Assembly: GCF_943193045.1 (NCBI RefSeq)
Contig: NZ_CALPCN010000007.1
Coordinates: 97,189 to 161,188, forward strand
Length of the DNA: 64,000 nucleotides
Direction of reading: 5' to 3'
From: Pumilibacter muris
GTDB taxonomy: Bacteria > Bacillota > Clostridia > Christensenellales > Pumilibacteraceae
The notes under the pieces are model-generated. The model saw nothing but the letters and a program-made list of their open reading frames with translations, was not told the origin of the DNA and searched no databases. The translations under genes were made by a program, and so were the position numbers. This document shows positions 1-9,300 of the stretch, one piece after another; position 1 is the stretch's first letter, and every line of letters begins with the position of its first letter.

Positions 1-2667
1 CGTAACTTTATCGCCCTGCCCGTTTATGCTTTTAACAGTGGGATTGCCGTCGCTGTAATTATGCGTATATTTTATTCTTATATCGTTCGCGTTCGAATTT
101 TCGGCGTCGTAAGTCCATACGAATTTAGTTTTGCCGAAAAGTATAGCGTACAGTTGCCAGTCTTTGAGTTCGAAAGCAAAAGAGTTTTTACCGTCGAAAG
201 TTATTTTCAAAGAGCCGTCGGTATAGTCTACCGAAGCTTTGTCGGTAGTTTTCCATAAGTCTTTAAACGTTTCGGCGGCAATGTTGGCTTCGTTCTGAAA
301 AATATTGCGAACGTTCTCGGGCGCCTCCGCGACTAAATCTTTTTTGCGAACAAATTCCATGCTCTTTATATACGAGTCGCCCGTACCCGTCCACATTCCT
401 AAATTCGTGTTTGCCGAGAATTTGTCGGTAATGCCCGCAAAAACAATCAGCCCGGTAACGTATTCGTCAGTCGAATAATTATCGTAAATATTTAACGCGT
501 CCAAACTTCCCAAACGGTCCCACTCGCTGTTAAACATATACAACGCGAATCTGCCTTTCGCCACAAACTTAACGGCGTCAAAGCCCGCGCGGCTTGCTTC
601 GAGAACAGCCGCCGTAGTTAAATGCGGAATAGCGCTTCCGCCGTTGCCTGTAAATTTCAACGCGTTTTCAACCGAATCGAAAGAAGTGTTTTCGTTGCCC
701 CAATTTTCCCATTTTGCAACAAAGCTTTCGGAAGCCAAATTTACGGCAAGATGATTTGTTATTTCTTCCGAAGTATTGTCGGTAAACCACATAGAGCGCA
801 CTGTTAAGCCGCTACCCGCGTCTGAAACTACGGCAATATAAGATTCCTCCGTGAAATAAAAACTTCCGAACAACATAAGCTTTGCAACGTAATCTAACGA
901 GTCTACGGTAACTTCTACCGAAGCGGCGGCGCCGTCGGCGGCAAAAATTTGTACCTTCCCCTTCCCTTTCGCAATAAAGCTCAACGCTTTTTTAGCGCCC
1001 TTATGTTGAGCTTTATCGAGAGCTTCCTCGCCGAAAGTATACGTTTTTCCTGCGGCAAACGCCATAGCCGAAGCTTGGGTATCGTATGCCGCGCCTTCGC
1101 TCCAAACGCTTTCCATTCCCTCGTCGGCAATGTTGGCGTCGTTATATACGCCCGCCTCTATCGCCACAACGTCTTTGGTATAAAATTTAAATTCGTACAA
1201 CTCTATGTCGGTGTCGTTCACTATAAATGAAAATCCCGAAGTAAAATCTATCGCCGCAGAATTTGCCGCAACGTCGAGGTTAAACGACAACCGCCTATTC
1301 GTGTCGCTTGCGGGCAAATCCTTAGAAAATCCGCCCCAATCGCCGGTAGTGTCGTTAAACACGCGAGTGGTGCCCGCCCCTTTATAGCCTATAACAAGAT
1401 ACTTAAAACCGTTGTCGTAAGCTTCTTTAATAACGCGTTGACGCAAAGCGTAAACGTAACTGTTGCCGTTTTTGGGGAGAATCAAAGCGTTCTTTTCCTC
1501 GTTAAACGACGGAACGAAATTGCCGCCGTATTGCCAATACGGGAGCAAGTCTTTTCCCGCAAAGTTCACGTTCTCGATATCGTAAGCGTTAAACGCCGAC
1601 GACTGCGACACGGTAAAAGATTTTATAAACAGATTTTCGGCACTCTCGATTTCAACCGAATTTATATACGAGGTTGTAAGCCAAACCGTTTTATATTCTG
1701 CGCTTTCAAGCTCGGTAGTGTCGGGAACAATATTGTCGCCGTCCTTTTTATCGAAAGTTACCGAACCGCTGCCCTTATATTCGATGCGCACAAACTTATA
1801 CGCCGAATCGAGTTCTATAAGCGAAAGAGTGTGTTTCCCCGTAAAGCGAGACGCTTGCTCGGTTTCGTCGTAAGCTCCGCCGAGAACAGCGACAACATGT
1901 TCGGAAGCAAGATTCGCGGTTTCGAGGTCTATCACCGAAAAACTGCGGGTTTTGGTTTCTTCAACCGCGTTATTCTTATAAAAAGTCGCGGTGTAAGTGT
2001 AGCGTTCGGCATCTGTCGCAACAAACTTGTTGTTCGTAATTTGCATTGCCGTCCCTTCGGAATTTACGAGCGAATATTCCACTCTCGTATTCTGGATTGA
2101 AGCGGGCGATTTTGTAGCCGTAGGAAGCGACACTTCCACACCCGTTAAATAAACTTCTTTAATTAGCGTGTCGGCGTAAGTATAAGCGGGCGTAAGCGAA
2201 TCGGTAAGAGTCATTTTGAATTCGGCTTCGTCAGTGCCGAAAACCGCTTTAACCGCATATTCCGTGCCGAGAGTAAGCGACAGAAAGTAATCGGGCTCGA
2301 ATTCCAACAATCCCGCGTCGTAAACGTAATTTTGGGAATCCACAGCCGTCCCGTTCACCGTAATCTGCGTAAGCGCTTTCGTTATGTACTCTTGCTCTAC
2401 GGAATCCTTATCGAAAAACGCTATTCCCGCAAGAGCGTTTTTATAGTCGATTGTAAGCATGCCGTCTTGAACAACGTCGTCGCCGAACATAACGCCTATG
2501 TTCAACTTTTTCGCGGGGTCGTCGGGCTCGTTTCCGCCGGGATTATCCACGTTCGGCGGCGGATTATCGGGCTTGCCGTTTTGTTTGCCGTCGCCTCCGC
2601 AACCGATTGCAAAAGCAATCAACGCGCCCACAAGGAGCATCAGTAACACCATTCTTAACTTTTTCAT
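1..2667 (-). CDS. Large surface lipoprotein, 3' end outside the window
   Basis: The reading frame stays open from an ATG at 2667 to the window edge (889 codons visible, no stop), so the C-terminus is missing. A GGAGG site lies 7 bases before the ATG. Residues 1-22 form a lipoprotein signal peptide, with Cys23 as the likely lipidated residue after A-I-G. A Gly/Asn/Pro-rich linker follows. The rest is a long, beta-rich, Thr/Asn/Asp-rich sequence with several modules of the kind seen in carbohydrate-binding or jelly-roll surface proteins. I do not recognise a catalytic domain. It follows a second lipoprotein gene (stop at 2739) on the same strand with 71 bases between, so the two are probably co-transcribed. 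Being a cell-surface protein is well supported. A glycan-binding role is inference only. Confidence 0.85.
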   Translation of the reverse strand, partial: MKKLRMVLLMLLVGALIAFAIGCGGDGKQNGKPDNPPPNVDNPGGNEPDDPAKKLNIGVMFGDDVVQDGMLTIDYKNALAGIAFFDKDSVEQEYITKALTQITVNGTAVDSQNYVYDAGLLEFEPDYFLSLTLGTEYAVKAVFGTDEAEFKMTLTDSLTPAYTYADTLIKEVYLTGVEVSLPTATKSPASIQNTRVEYSLVNSEGTAMQITNNKFVATDAERYTYTATFYKNNAVEETKTRSFSVIDLETANLASEHVVAVLGGAYDETEQASRFTGKHTLSLIELDSAYKFVRIEYKGSGSVTFDKKDGDNIVPDTTELESAEYKTVWLTTSYINSVEIESAENLFIKSFTVSQSSAFNAYDIENVNFAGKDLLPYWQYGGNFVPSFNEEKNALILPKNGNSYVYALRQRVIKEAYDNGFKYLVIGYKGAGTTRVFNDTTGDWGGFSKDLPASDTNRRLSFNLDVAANSAAIDFTSGFSFIVNDTDIELYEFKFYTKDVVAIEAGVYNDANIADEGMESVWSEGAAYDTQASAMAFAAGKTYTFGEEALDKAQHKGAKKALSFIAKGKGKVQIFAADGAAASVEVTVDSLDYVAKLMLFGSFYFTEESYIAVVSDAGSGLTVRSMWFTDNTSEEITNHLAVNLASESFVAKWENWGNENTSFDSVENALKFTGNGGSAIPHLTTAAVLEASRAGFDAVKFVAKGRFALYMFNSEWDRLGSLDALNIYDNYSTDEYVTGLIVFAGITDKFSANTNLGMWTGTGDSYIKSMEFVRKKDLVAEAPENVRNIFQNEANIAAETFKDLWKTTDKASVDYTDGSLKITFDGKNSFAFELKDWQLYAILFGKTKFVWTYDAENSNANDIRIKYTHNYSDGNPTVKSINGQGDKVT

Positions 2668-2738
2668 CTCTTTTCCTCCGTTACGAGATTTTTATTTCCG
2701 CCGCGTTTTCGCAGCGAATGGAATAACGATTCAAACGC

Positions 2739-3341
2739 TCACGCAACGTTGAGCGCAACGGTTACGCGAGCCGCGTTGCCCGCAAGGTCGGACGCAACAT
2801 ATGTCACGTCGTTTCGCCCCGTTTGAAGCTCTGAAACTTTAACGCCGCCTACTTCTATCGAATAGCTCACAACAACCGAAAATCCGAATTGGTCGGTAGC
2901 CGAAACCCCGTCGAGAGGGTTAGCGCCGCGCGATACCGTTTTCGATACGGCGCCCGCGATTACGGGCAGGGTTTTATCGTATACGAAAACATATTTCTCT
3001 ATCTTGCTATTTCCGCACGAATACACGGCGGTATATTTTCCTTTTGTTCCAAACTCCACCGCCGAAAAGTCTGCCGACACATCGTATTTGCCGTCGCCGT
3101 TCAAACGGGTGGCGTAAATCCCCGATAAGTCGAGCGACGCGGCTGTTGCCGAAGCGCTCACATAAAAATCGCGAGTGCCCGTTATAACGTAATCGTATTC
3201 TATCTCCGCTGGCGGCTTCGGCACTTCGGGAGTAGGCTGCGGAGCGGGCTTTGAGGTTTTATCGGCGCAACCGAAAAGCATTGCAAGCGTTACTGCCGCA
3301 ACGAGAGCCACAAGCGCAATCAACCTTTTCCATGCTTTCAT
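2739..3341 (-). CDS. Small lipoprotein with Ig-like domain
   Basis: This 200-residue protein begins with a lipoprotein signal peptide (Cys25 after L-F-G) and a Pro/Lys-rich linker to about residue 47. The remainder reads as one or two bacterial Ig-like modules. The C-terminal part has the pattern of DUF5011-like domains: a Pro-x-Ile start, a D-Q-F-G segment, and a closing Y-x-A-x-D-x-x-G-N-x-A motif. Its likely role is a surface-exposed structural or binding protein. The ATG has GAGGAA about 9 bases upstream. It is immediately upstream of the larger lipoprotein gene on the same strand and divergent from the AraC gene at 3531. That regulator may control it, but this is inference from position. 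Confidence 0.85.
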   Translation of the reverse strand: MKAWKRLIALVALVAAVTLAMLFGCADKTSKPAPQPTPEVPKPPAEIEYDYVITGTRDFYVSASATAASLDLSGIYATRLNGDGKYDVSADFSAVEFGTKGKYTAVYSCGNSKIEKYVFVYDKTLPVIAGAVSKTVSRGANPLDGVSATDQFGFSVVVSYSIEVGGVKVSELQTGRNDVTYVASDLAGNAARVTVALNVA

Positions 3342-3416
3342 AATTTCCGCTTCCTCATTTTTTAACTACCTATATTTTATCACCGAAAAGGCGCTATTTC
3401 TTGTTTTATTTCATAA

Positions 3417-3467
3417 TTTATTTGTGTTTTTCTCTTATTTTTATAGTTTTATTTGTGTTTTTCTCTT
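3417..3467 (+). promoter_or_regulatory. Pair of 20-bp direct repeats, likely AraC-family operator
   Basis: Two identical 20-bp copies (3417-3436 and 3448-3467) are spaced 31 bp apart, about three helical turns. The second ends 6 bp before the -35 box of the araC-like gene. Tandem direct repeats next to -35 are the usual binding architecture of AraC/XylS proteins. They also lie upstream of the divergent lipoprotein gene. Binding is inferred. Confidence 0.55.
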
Positions 3468-3473
3468 GCCCTA

Positions 3474-3502
3474 TTGACATAACCGCATACTTTTGATATT
3501 AT
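3474..3502 (+). promoter_or_regulatory. Promoter of the AraC-family gene
   Basis: TTGACA (3474-3479) and TATTAT (3497-3502) are separated by 17 bp. The start codon lies 28 bases after the -10 box. Confidence 0.7.
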
Positions 3503-3530
3503 ATAAGAAAAACGGAAACTTATACGGAAA

Positions 3531-4454
3531 ATGGACTCGTTCGAAAAACCGATTTTCACCGACATAGCCGTCCCGCGCGACCGCAAGGTAAACGTGGCGG
3601 ATTTTCTGTTCTCTTCCCCGTGGGGCGATTGCGATTTGGCGTTCACATGGAGCCATTCCGATTTTAACGCGCCGCACACCCATAACCATTGGGAACTTTT
3701 CATTATAGTGGAGGGCACCGTTGTTCACTCTTTAAACGGCAAAGAATATTCCTGCGAACGCGGCGACGCCCAACTTATACGCCCAGCCGACCTACACTCG
3801 TTTTCGCGCGCGACGACAAAAGACTATCAGCAAATCAACTTTTTGATTAAAAGCGATTTTTTGCAAAGGTATTTTAACGTATACGATGAAACTCTTTATA
3901 CACAACTCGAAAGCGGAGCGCTTCCGCTAAAATTTAAACTTTCGGAACCGCAACTGCAAAGCCTTTTCTACAAAATGCTCGCATTGCAAACCGTGTCAGA
4001 CACCGACAACATAGAGCAAAACGTTTTTCATGCGAAAGTAGTATTTTCGTCTTTGATTCAAGCGTTTTTCGAACAAAACTTTTCGGAACCGTATTCGGCG
4101 CCCGCTTGGCTTAAAAACCTTTTGAACGAGCTGAATAAGCCGGGAGCGTATTTGCTGACGGCGCGCGAAATAACAAGGCTTACGCCGTTTTCATACTCTC
4201 GCCTCGCCTATCTCTTTAAAAAGTATACCAACAAAACTCTGAACAACTACATGCTCAATTTAAAATTGTTGCACGCGCAAGACAGGTTGCGTTTCACAAA
4301 TTTAACTACGCTCGAAATTTGCAGTGAAATCGGTTTTTCCTCGCTATCGCATTTCAACCATATTTTCAAAAAAACATTTCAAATAACACCTTCGCATTAC
4401 CGCGCGCAATTCAAATCACGCTCCGCCGATAATAAAAAAGAGCATTCGGAATAA
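3531..4454 (+). CDS. AraC-family transcriptional regulator
   Basis: This 307-residue protein has a cupin-like sensor domain at about residues 30-130, including the typical H-x-H-x-x-W-E-L-F segment with a G-x-x-x-x-L/I-x-P-x-D-x-H pattern. A two-helix-turn-helix AraC domain occupies about residues 195-295 (S-x-L-x-x-L-F-K-K near the first helix, G-F-S-S-L-S-H-F-N-x-x-F-K-K near the second, then the P-S-x-Y-R signature). Such proteins usually sense sugars or related small molecules and activate neighbouring genes. It has its own consensus promoter and direct repeats upstream, which suggests autoregulation. The nearest candidate targets are the divergent lipoprotein genes at 2739 and 1. Confidence 0.93.
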   Translation: MDSFEKPIFTDIAVPRDRKVNVADFLFSSPWGDCDLAFTWSHSDFNAPHTHNHWELFIIVEGTVVHSLNGKEYSCERGDAQLIRPADLHSFSRATTKDYQQINFLIKSDFLQRYFNVYDETLYTQLESGALPLKFKLSEPQLQSLFYKMLALQTVSDTDNIEQNVFHAKVVFSSLIQAFFEQNFSEPYSAPAWLKNLLNELNKPGAYLLTAREITRLTPFSYSRLAYLFKKYTNKTLNNYMLNLKLLHAQDRLRFTNLTTLEICSEIGFSSLSHFNHIFKKTFQITPSHYRAQFKSRSADNKKEHSE

Positions 4455-4470
4455 ACCGAACGCTCTTTTT
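4435..4470 (+). terminator. Rho-independent terminator of the AraC gene
   Basis: A GAGC-x-TTCGG stem and its complement flank a 6-base loop and are followed by a T6 run. The stop codon at 4454 lies inside the hairpin. A-runs on the other side would let it work in both directions. Confidence 0.8.
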
Positions 4471-4550
4471 TATTTTTCTCACTCCAAACACTCTATTAAA
4501 CGCTTAGGCTGTTTTTTATTTTGTGCGACGCAATAAATTTGCTAATTTAT

Positions 4551-5198
4551 TTACCAAACAAAATTGGCTTTCGCTTGTTCTCCGTTGTCTATAAGAATAT
4601 CTTGCGCGGTCATGGAACGGTTTACAACGGTAACAAAATACGCCCACTCGGCAATTTCTTCGGGTTCCGCCCATTTCGGCAAAAGAGTTTCGTTCATTAT
4701 TTGTTCCCAAAGCAAAGGGTCGGTCATAACGCGTTCGTTAAGCGCGGTTTTAACTCCGCCCGGCGAAAGGCTGTTCGCCGTAGCACCGTATTGCGCCGCG
4801 CGCAAAGCCACGTTTTTCATATACGCCACCATGCCGCCTTTGCTTGCGGCATATTCGGGGAACTCCGCGCCCGTACTCGCACTTGCCGACGCTATAAACA
4901 ACACGCTTTTAATATTAGGTTGAAAAGCGTACTTCTCGGTTACTCTAATGCTTCCTTTAAGATTAACGTCTATATCTCTTCCCGAATCCTGCACGCCCGC
5001 GTTATTTATTAAAATTTCAACGTTTTCGATTTTTGGAAGTTCGCTCGAATAAATGTCGGCTATAAAATGCGTATAATGCGAATTTTCTATTGACGCGGGT
5101 AACACGTCTATTCCGCAAACTTCATGACCGCACAACAAAAACTTTTGAGCAATCGCCTTCCCTATTCCGCTACTCGTTCCCGTTATTAAAACTTTCAT
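4551..5198 (-). CDS. Short-chain dehydrogenase/reductase (SDR)
   Basis: This 215-residue classical SDR has an N-terminal nucleotide-binding motif T-G-x-x-x-G-I-G (residues 6-13), N-N-A-G at 65-68, and the catalytic Y116-x-x-x-K120 pair with serines at about 103-108. It is slightly short for the family (usually 240-260). Its closest-looking relatives are annotated as 3-oxoacyl-ACP reductase or short-chain alcohol dehydrogenase, but the substrate cannot be read from the sequence. The gene overlaps the 3' end of the VUT transporter gene by 29 bases, so it is translated from the preQ1-riboswitch transcript. That ties it, by context only, to queuosine or related metabolism. Confidence 0.88.
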   Translation of the reverse strand: MKVLITGTSSGIGKAIAQKFLLCGHEVCGIDVLPASIENSHYTHFIADIYSSELPKIENVEILINNAGVQDSGRDIDVNLKGSIRVTEKYAFQPNIKSVLFIASASASTGAEFPEYAASKGGMVAYMKNVALRAAQYGATANSLSPGGVKTALNERVMTDPLLWEQIMNETLLPKWAEPEEIAEWAYFVTVVNRSMTAQDILIDNGEQAKANFVW

Positions 5199-5949
5199 CG
5201 CAGTTCTCCTTTTTTCTTAAATCGAAATATTCTTTCCCGACACCGTCTTTTTTCCACCGCCGAGTAATTGCAAAGCCGGGATAGAAAAACACCGCCTCGC
5301 ACAACAGTTCCACAACCATTCCCGTAGCCGCGCAAGTAAGACATTGCACGATAGTCCACCCGAAGAAAAAGTGACTTACAACAAGTGCGAACGTTAAATT
5401 ATCCACAAACTGCCCGACTGCCGTCGAAACGTAAGAACGCAAAACGTAAGCGCCGAGTCCGTCGGGATTTTTTTTAAACAACTTCCCTATTCCGAAGTTT
5501 GAAAGATTGTTGACTATTGCCGACACCAAAAACGCGACGGTACTTCCGAGAACGACATACCAAGTGCCGCCGAACGTGCCGTTCAAAGCGTTGTTCAAAA
5601 GTCCTTCGCTTCCCTCAACATAAGCTTCGCCCCACATTCCGGGAATAACGCTTCCTATAAATAAAAGCAAGCAGAAAAAAAGATTTACTAAAATAGCAAG
5701 AACGGTAAACTGCGTGGCGGCTTTCGGTCCGAAATGCTTGGTTAAAATATCCATCGTAAAAAACGCAAACCACGACACAATTATTCCGCAATCGCACGCT
5801 AACCAACTTATGGGAATATCGATGCTTTTATTCGCCAATAAGTTCATCGAAAATACCGACACTACGAACAGCACGACTACAAGCGACGGAACGCTTTTCA
5901 TCAACGCACGGAATTCTTGCCATTCTTTTTTAATCCTTTGTTTTAACAT
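5170..5949 (-). CDS. VUT-family transporter, probable queuosine precursor importer
   Basis: This 259-residue integral membrane protein has about six hydrophobic segments. It matches the VUT (vitamin uptake transporter, YhhQ/COG1738) family, with the W-x-A-x-D-C-G-x-x-x-S-W stretch early and the V-D-N-x-x-F segment in the second half. Members import queuosine precursors such as preQ0 or preQ1. A preQ1-I riboswitch with an intrinsic terminator lies directly upstream (5991-6059) and independently supports this role. GGGAGG is 6 bases before the ATG. The SDR gene overlaps its 3' end. Transport is expected to rise when preQ1 is scarce. Confidence 0.9.
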   Translation of the reverse strand: MLKQRIKKEWQEFRALMKSVPSLVVVLFVVSVFSMNLLANKSIDIPISWLACDCGIIVSWFAFFTMDILTKHFGPKAATQFTVLAILVNLFFCLLLFIGSVIPGMWGEAYVEGSEGLLNNALNGTFGGTWYVVLGSTVAFLVSAIVNNLSNFGIGKLFKKNPDGLGAYVLRSYVSTAVGQFVDNLTFALVVSHFFFGWTIVQCLTCAATGMVVELLCEAVFFYPGFAITRRWKKDGVGKEYFDLRKKENCDESFNNGNE

Positions 5950-5990
5950 AAAATACCTCCCGTTCTTCGCAATCCGAAAGATATTCTATA

Positions 5991-6059
5991 AACAAAAGGG
6001 CGCACTGCGCCCATCCTTTCCATAGTTTTGTTTATAGACAGGATGGTTTCGAACTGTCT
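5991..6059 (-). promoter_or_regulatory. preQ1-I riboswitch with intrinsic terminator
   Basis: On the minus strand, P1 is AGACAG (6059-6054) paired with CTGTCT (6041-6036). The loop begins TTCGAAACCATC, and an A-rich tail follows containing AAAACTATGG. The loop CCAT can pair with tail ATGG (6023-6020) to make the H-type pseudoknot typical of the preQ1-I class. A terminator hairpin (5998-6012, GGGCGC/GCGCCC) and a T-rich run follow. The loop segment CCATCC can instead pair with GGATGG just before and overlapping the terminator, giving an antiterminator. The logic is therefore ligand-bound equals terminated. It sits 41 bases before the transporter start codon. Confidence 0.85.
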
Positions 6060-6073
6060 GTTTTTTTTACGCT

Positions 6074-6079
6074 ATTATA
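6074..6079 (-). promoter_or_regulatory. Isolated TATAAT upstream of the preQ1 leader
   Basis: A perfect TATAAT lies about 15 bases before the aptamer on the minus strand, but no -35 box is at the right distance. The leader may instead be transcribed by read-through from tRNA-Leu. Confidence 0.3.
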
Positions 6080-6089
6080 TAGCGTATTT

Positions 6090-6175
6090 TGGTGCGGAGG
6101 ATGGGATTTGAACCCACACGAGAATTAACCACAGGCGTCTGAAACCTGCGCGTCTGCCAGTTCCGCCACCTCCGC
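6090..6175 (-). tRNA. tRNA-Leu (anticodon CAG)
   Basis: An 86-nt tRNA has a 7-bp acceptor stem (GCGGAGG/CCTCCGC), an encoded CCA, a D-arm with GGCGGAACTGGCAGACG, and a T-arm with GGGTTCAAATCCC. Its long variable arm is typical of class II leucine tRNAs. The anticodon loop TTCAGAC gives CAG, which reads CUG codons. Its promoter is at 6215-6243. The preQ1 leader begins about 30 bases after the CCA. Confidence 0.95.
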
Positions 6176-6214
6176 AAATCTTAAGCCGTCGGTATCGGGA
6201 ACCGACCGTTGAAT

Positions 6215-6275
6215 ATTATACAACAATCGAGGCAGGTTGTCAACAGTTGACAGATATTTATTTTTGTTCTATAAT
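6215..6275. promoter_or_regulatory. Interleaved divergent promoters for tRNA-Leu and the activase gene
   Basis: On the minus strand TTGACA (6243-6238) is 17 bp from TATAAT (6220-6215), driving tRNA-Leu. On the plus strand TTGACA (6247-6252) is 17 bp from TATAAT (6270-6275), driving the gene at 6328. Both -35 boxes are the two halves of a perfect 15-bp palindrome (6238-6252), separated by three bases, so two polymerases cannot occupy both promoters at once. The palindrome could also be an operator. Confidence 0.8.
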
Positions 6276-6327
6276 TTATGCGGATAGTATTCACTTAAAC
6301 TATACAAAAAACTCACGAGGTAAACTA

Positions 6328-9300
6328 ATGGCAAACTATCGGCTCGGACTCGACGTTGGCTCCACCACTATAAAAACGGCGGTGCTCGACGAGAGCGGCA
6401 AACTCGTTCATTCGAGTTACGACAGACATTATTCCGACATAAAAGCCACGCTTGCAACGGTGCTGCGCGGCGTGCTTGAAAAATACGACGATTTCACAGT
6501 TATGGTAACGGGCAGCGGAGGCATTTCGGTTTCGGAATGGCTGGGCATACCGTTTATTCAAGAAGTGATTGCGGGAGTGGAGGCTATAAAAACTCTGATT
6601 CCCGAAACCGACGTTGCAATAGAACTCGGCGGCGAAGACGCCAAAATAACGTATCTTACGGGCGGCGTGGAACAGCGCATGAACGGCACTTGCGCGGGAG
6701 GCACGGGAGCGTTTATCGACCAAATGGCAAGCCTGCTTAACACCGACGCGGCAGGACTGAACGAACTTGCGAAAAGCCACACTATTCTCTACCCCATAGC
6801 ATCGCGTTGCGGAGTGTTCGCAAAAAGCGACATTCAGCCGCTCATAAACGACGGCGCTAAAAAGCCGGACATTGCGGCTTCGATTTTTCAATCGGTTGTC
6901 AATCAAACTATTTCGGGGCTTTCGTGCGGCAAGCCCATTCGCGGCAACGTCGCCTTTTTGGGCGGACCGTTGCACTTTTTAACAGAACTCGGCGCAAGAT
7001 TTGTTGACACGTTAAAACCCGCGAAAGCCATATTCCCCGAAAACAGCCAAGTGTTCAACGCAATAGGCGCCGCTATTTCGGGAAACAAAACGTTTAAAGC
7101 GGCGGAACTGCTTAAAAAGCTCGACGCGCTCGGCAGCATAGACTCGCACGAAGTGGAAAGACTTCCAGCGCTGTTTTCGTCGGCGGAAGAACTCGAAGAA
7201 TTCCGCACGCGTCATGCAAAAACGAAAATTCCGTTTGCGGATATTAAAACACACAAAGGTCCCGCCTATCTCGGCATAGACGCGGGCTCCACAACAACGA
7301 AAGCGGCGCTCATAAACAACGACGGAGCGCTGTTGTATTCGTGGTACGGCAGCAACAGCGGCGACCCGCTTAAATGTATTGTGGGAGTGCTCAAAGAAAT
7401 ATACTCTTTATTGCCTGACGGCGCGTTCATAGGTAGGAGCACAATAACGGGCTACGGCGAGGGCATGCTCAAATCCGCTCTGCATATCGACGCGGGCGAA
7501 ATCGAAACAATGGCGCACCAAACGGCGAGCAACGCAATTTTGCCCGGAGTTGAGTTTATACTCGACATAGGCGGGCAAGATATGAAATGTCTGCGCATTA
7601 AAAACGGAGTTATAAACGATATTCTATTGAACGAAGCATGTTCGTCGGGTTGCGGAAGCTTTATAGAAACGTTCGCGCATGCGCTCGGGCTGAGCGCCGA
7701 AGAATTTGCGCAAAAAGGGCTTGAATCCACATCGCCCGTAGATTTGGGCAGCAGATGCACCGTGTTTATGAATTCGCGCGTAAAACAAGCGCAAAAAGAA
7801 GGCGCCACAGTTTCCGACATTTCGGCGGGGCTCGCCTACTCGGTTGTGAAAAACGCTCTGTTCAAAGTTATAAAACTGCGCGACAGCAGTCAAATGGGAC
7901 AAAAAGTTATAGTGCAAGGCGGAACTTTTTTGAACGAATCCGTTTTGCGCGCGTTCGAACTCGTTTCGGGGCGCGAAGTTGTGCGTCCCGATAAAGCGGG
8001 TCTTATGGGCGCTTACGGCGGAGCTATTTTGAGCCGCAACAACTACGCGGGCGGCGAAAGCACGCTACTGAAAGCGGACGAACTCGACGGATTCTCCGTT
8101 TCAAAAACCAACAAACGTTGCGGAAAATGCGGAAATAACTGCTTGCTCACAGTATCAAAATTTAACGACGGACGCGAATACATAACGGGCAACCGATGCG
8201 AAAAAGGCGCGGGCGAAACGCAGAAAAAGCAAGATTTGCCGCCCAACCTTTTCGCCACAAAATACAAACGACTGTTTTCGTATTATAAACCGCTCGACGA
8301 ACAAGACGCTCCTCGCGGCAAAATAGGTATTCCGCGAGTTTTGAACCTTTACGAAAACTATCCTTTTTGGTTCACGTTCTTCACTAAGCTCGGCTACCGC
8401 GTGGAGCTCAGTCCGCGCTCGACACGCGCGATTTACGACTTAGGCATAGACACAATGCCGAGCGAATCGGTTTGTTACCCCGCGAAACTCGTTCACGGGC
8501 ATATTACCGCCCTTGTGAAAAAAGGCGTTAAACTCATATTTTATCCTTGTTTGCCCTACGAAATGGAAGAAGACAAAAACGCGGACAACCATTACAACTG
8601 CCCCGTTGTGGGAACTTATCCCGAAGTTATACGCAATAACATGACCGAAGTTTTCGGCTCCGACGTGAAGTTCATGGCGCCGTTCCTCTCTATAAACAGC
8701 CCCGAGCGACTCGTTAAAAGAATGCGCGAGGAATTCCCCGATATTCCGTTAAAAGAATTGAAAGCGGCGGCGAAAGCGGCTTATGCGGAAAGCGAAAAGT
8801 TTAAAGCCGAAATCCGCAAAGAGGGCGAAGAAACGGTAGCTTATTTAAATAGAACGGGCAAACACGGCATTGTGCTTGCGGGACGCCCCTATCACCTCGA
8901 CCCAGAAATAAATCACGGCATACCCGAAATGCTCAACGCCTACGGTTTTGCGGTGCTCACCGAAGACAGCATTTGTCACCTTAAAAGGGTGCAGCGTCCG
9001 CTCAGAGTAGTTGACCAGTGGACTTATCATTCGCGGCTGTATTCCGCCGCAGAATACGTTCGCACATCCGACTGCCTCGACCTTGTGCAACTAAACTCGT
9101 TCGGATGCGGACTCGACGCCGTTACAACCGACCAGGTGCAAGAACTTCTCGACGCGGCGGGCAAAATTTACACGGTGCTCAAAATAGACGAAGTGAACAA
9201 TTTGGGCGCCGCAAGAATAAGAGTTCGCTCTCTTATGGCTGTGCTCGACGAGCGCAAAAAACGCAATATACACGCGCCGCTTTCGGTGAACGCGCCCGAC

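Noticed and set aside
1438..2100. Plus-strand open frame of 220 codons near the left edge
   Set aside because: The minus strand here carries an unbroken lipoprotein frame with ribosome site and signal peptide; the plus frame is its shadow.
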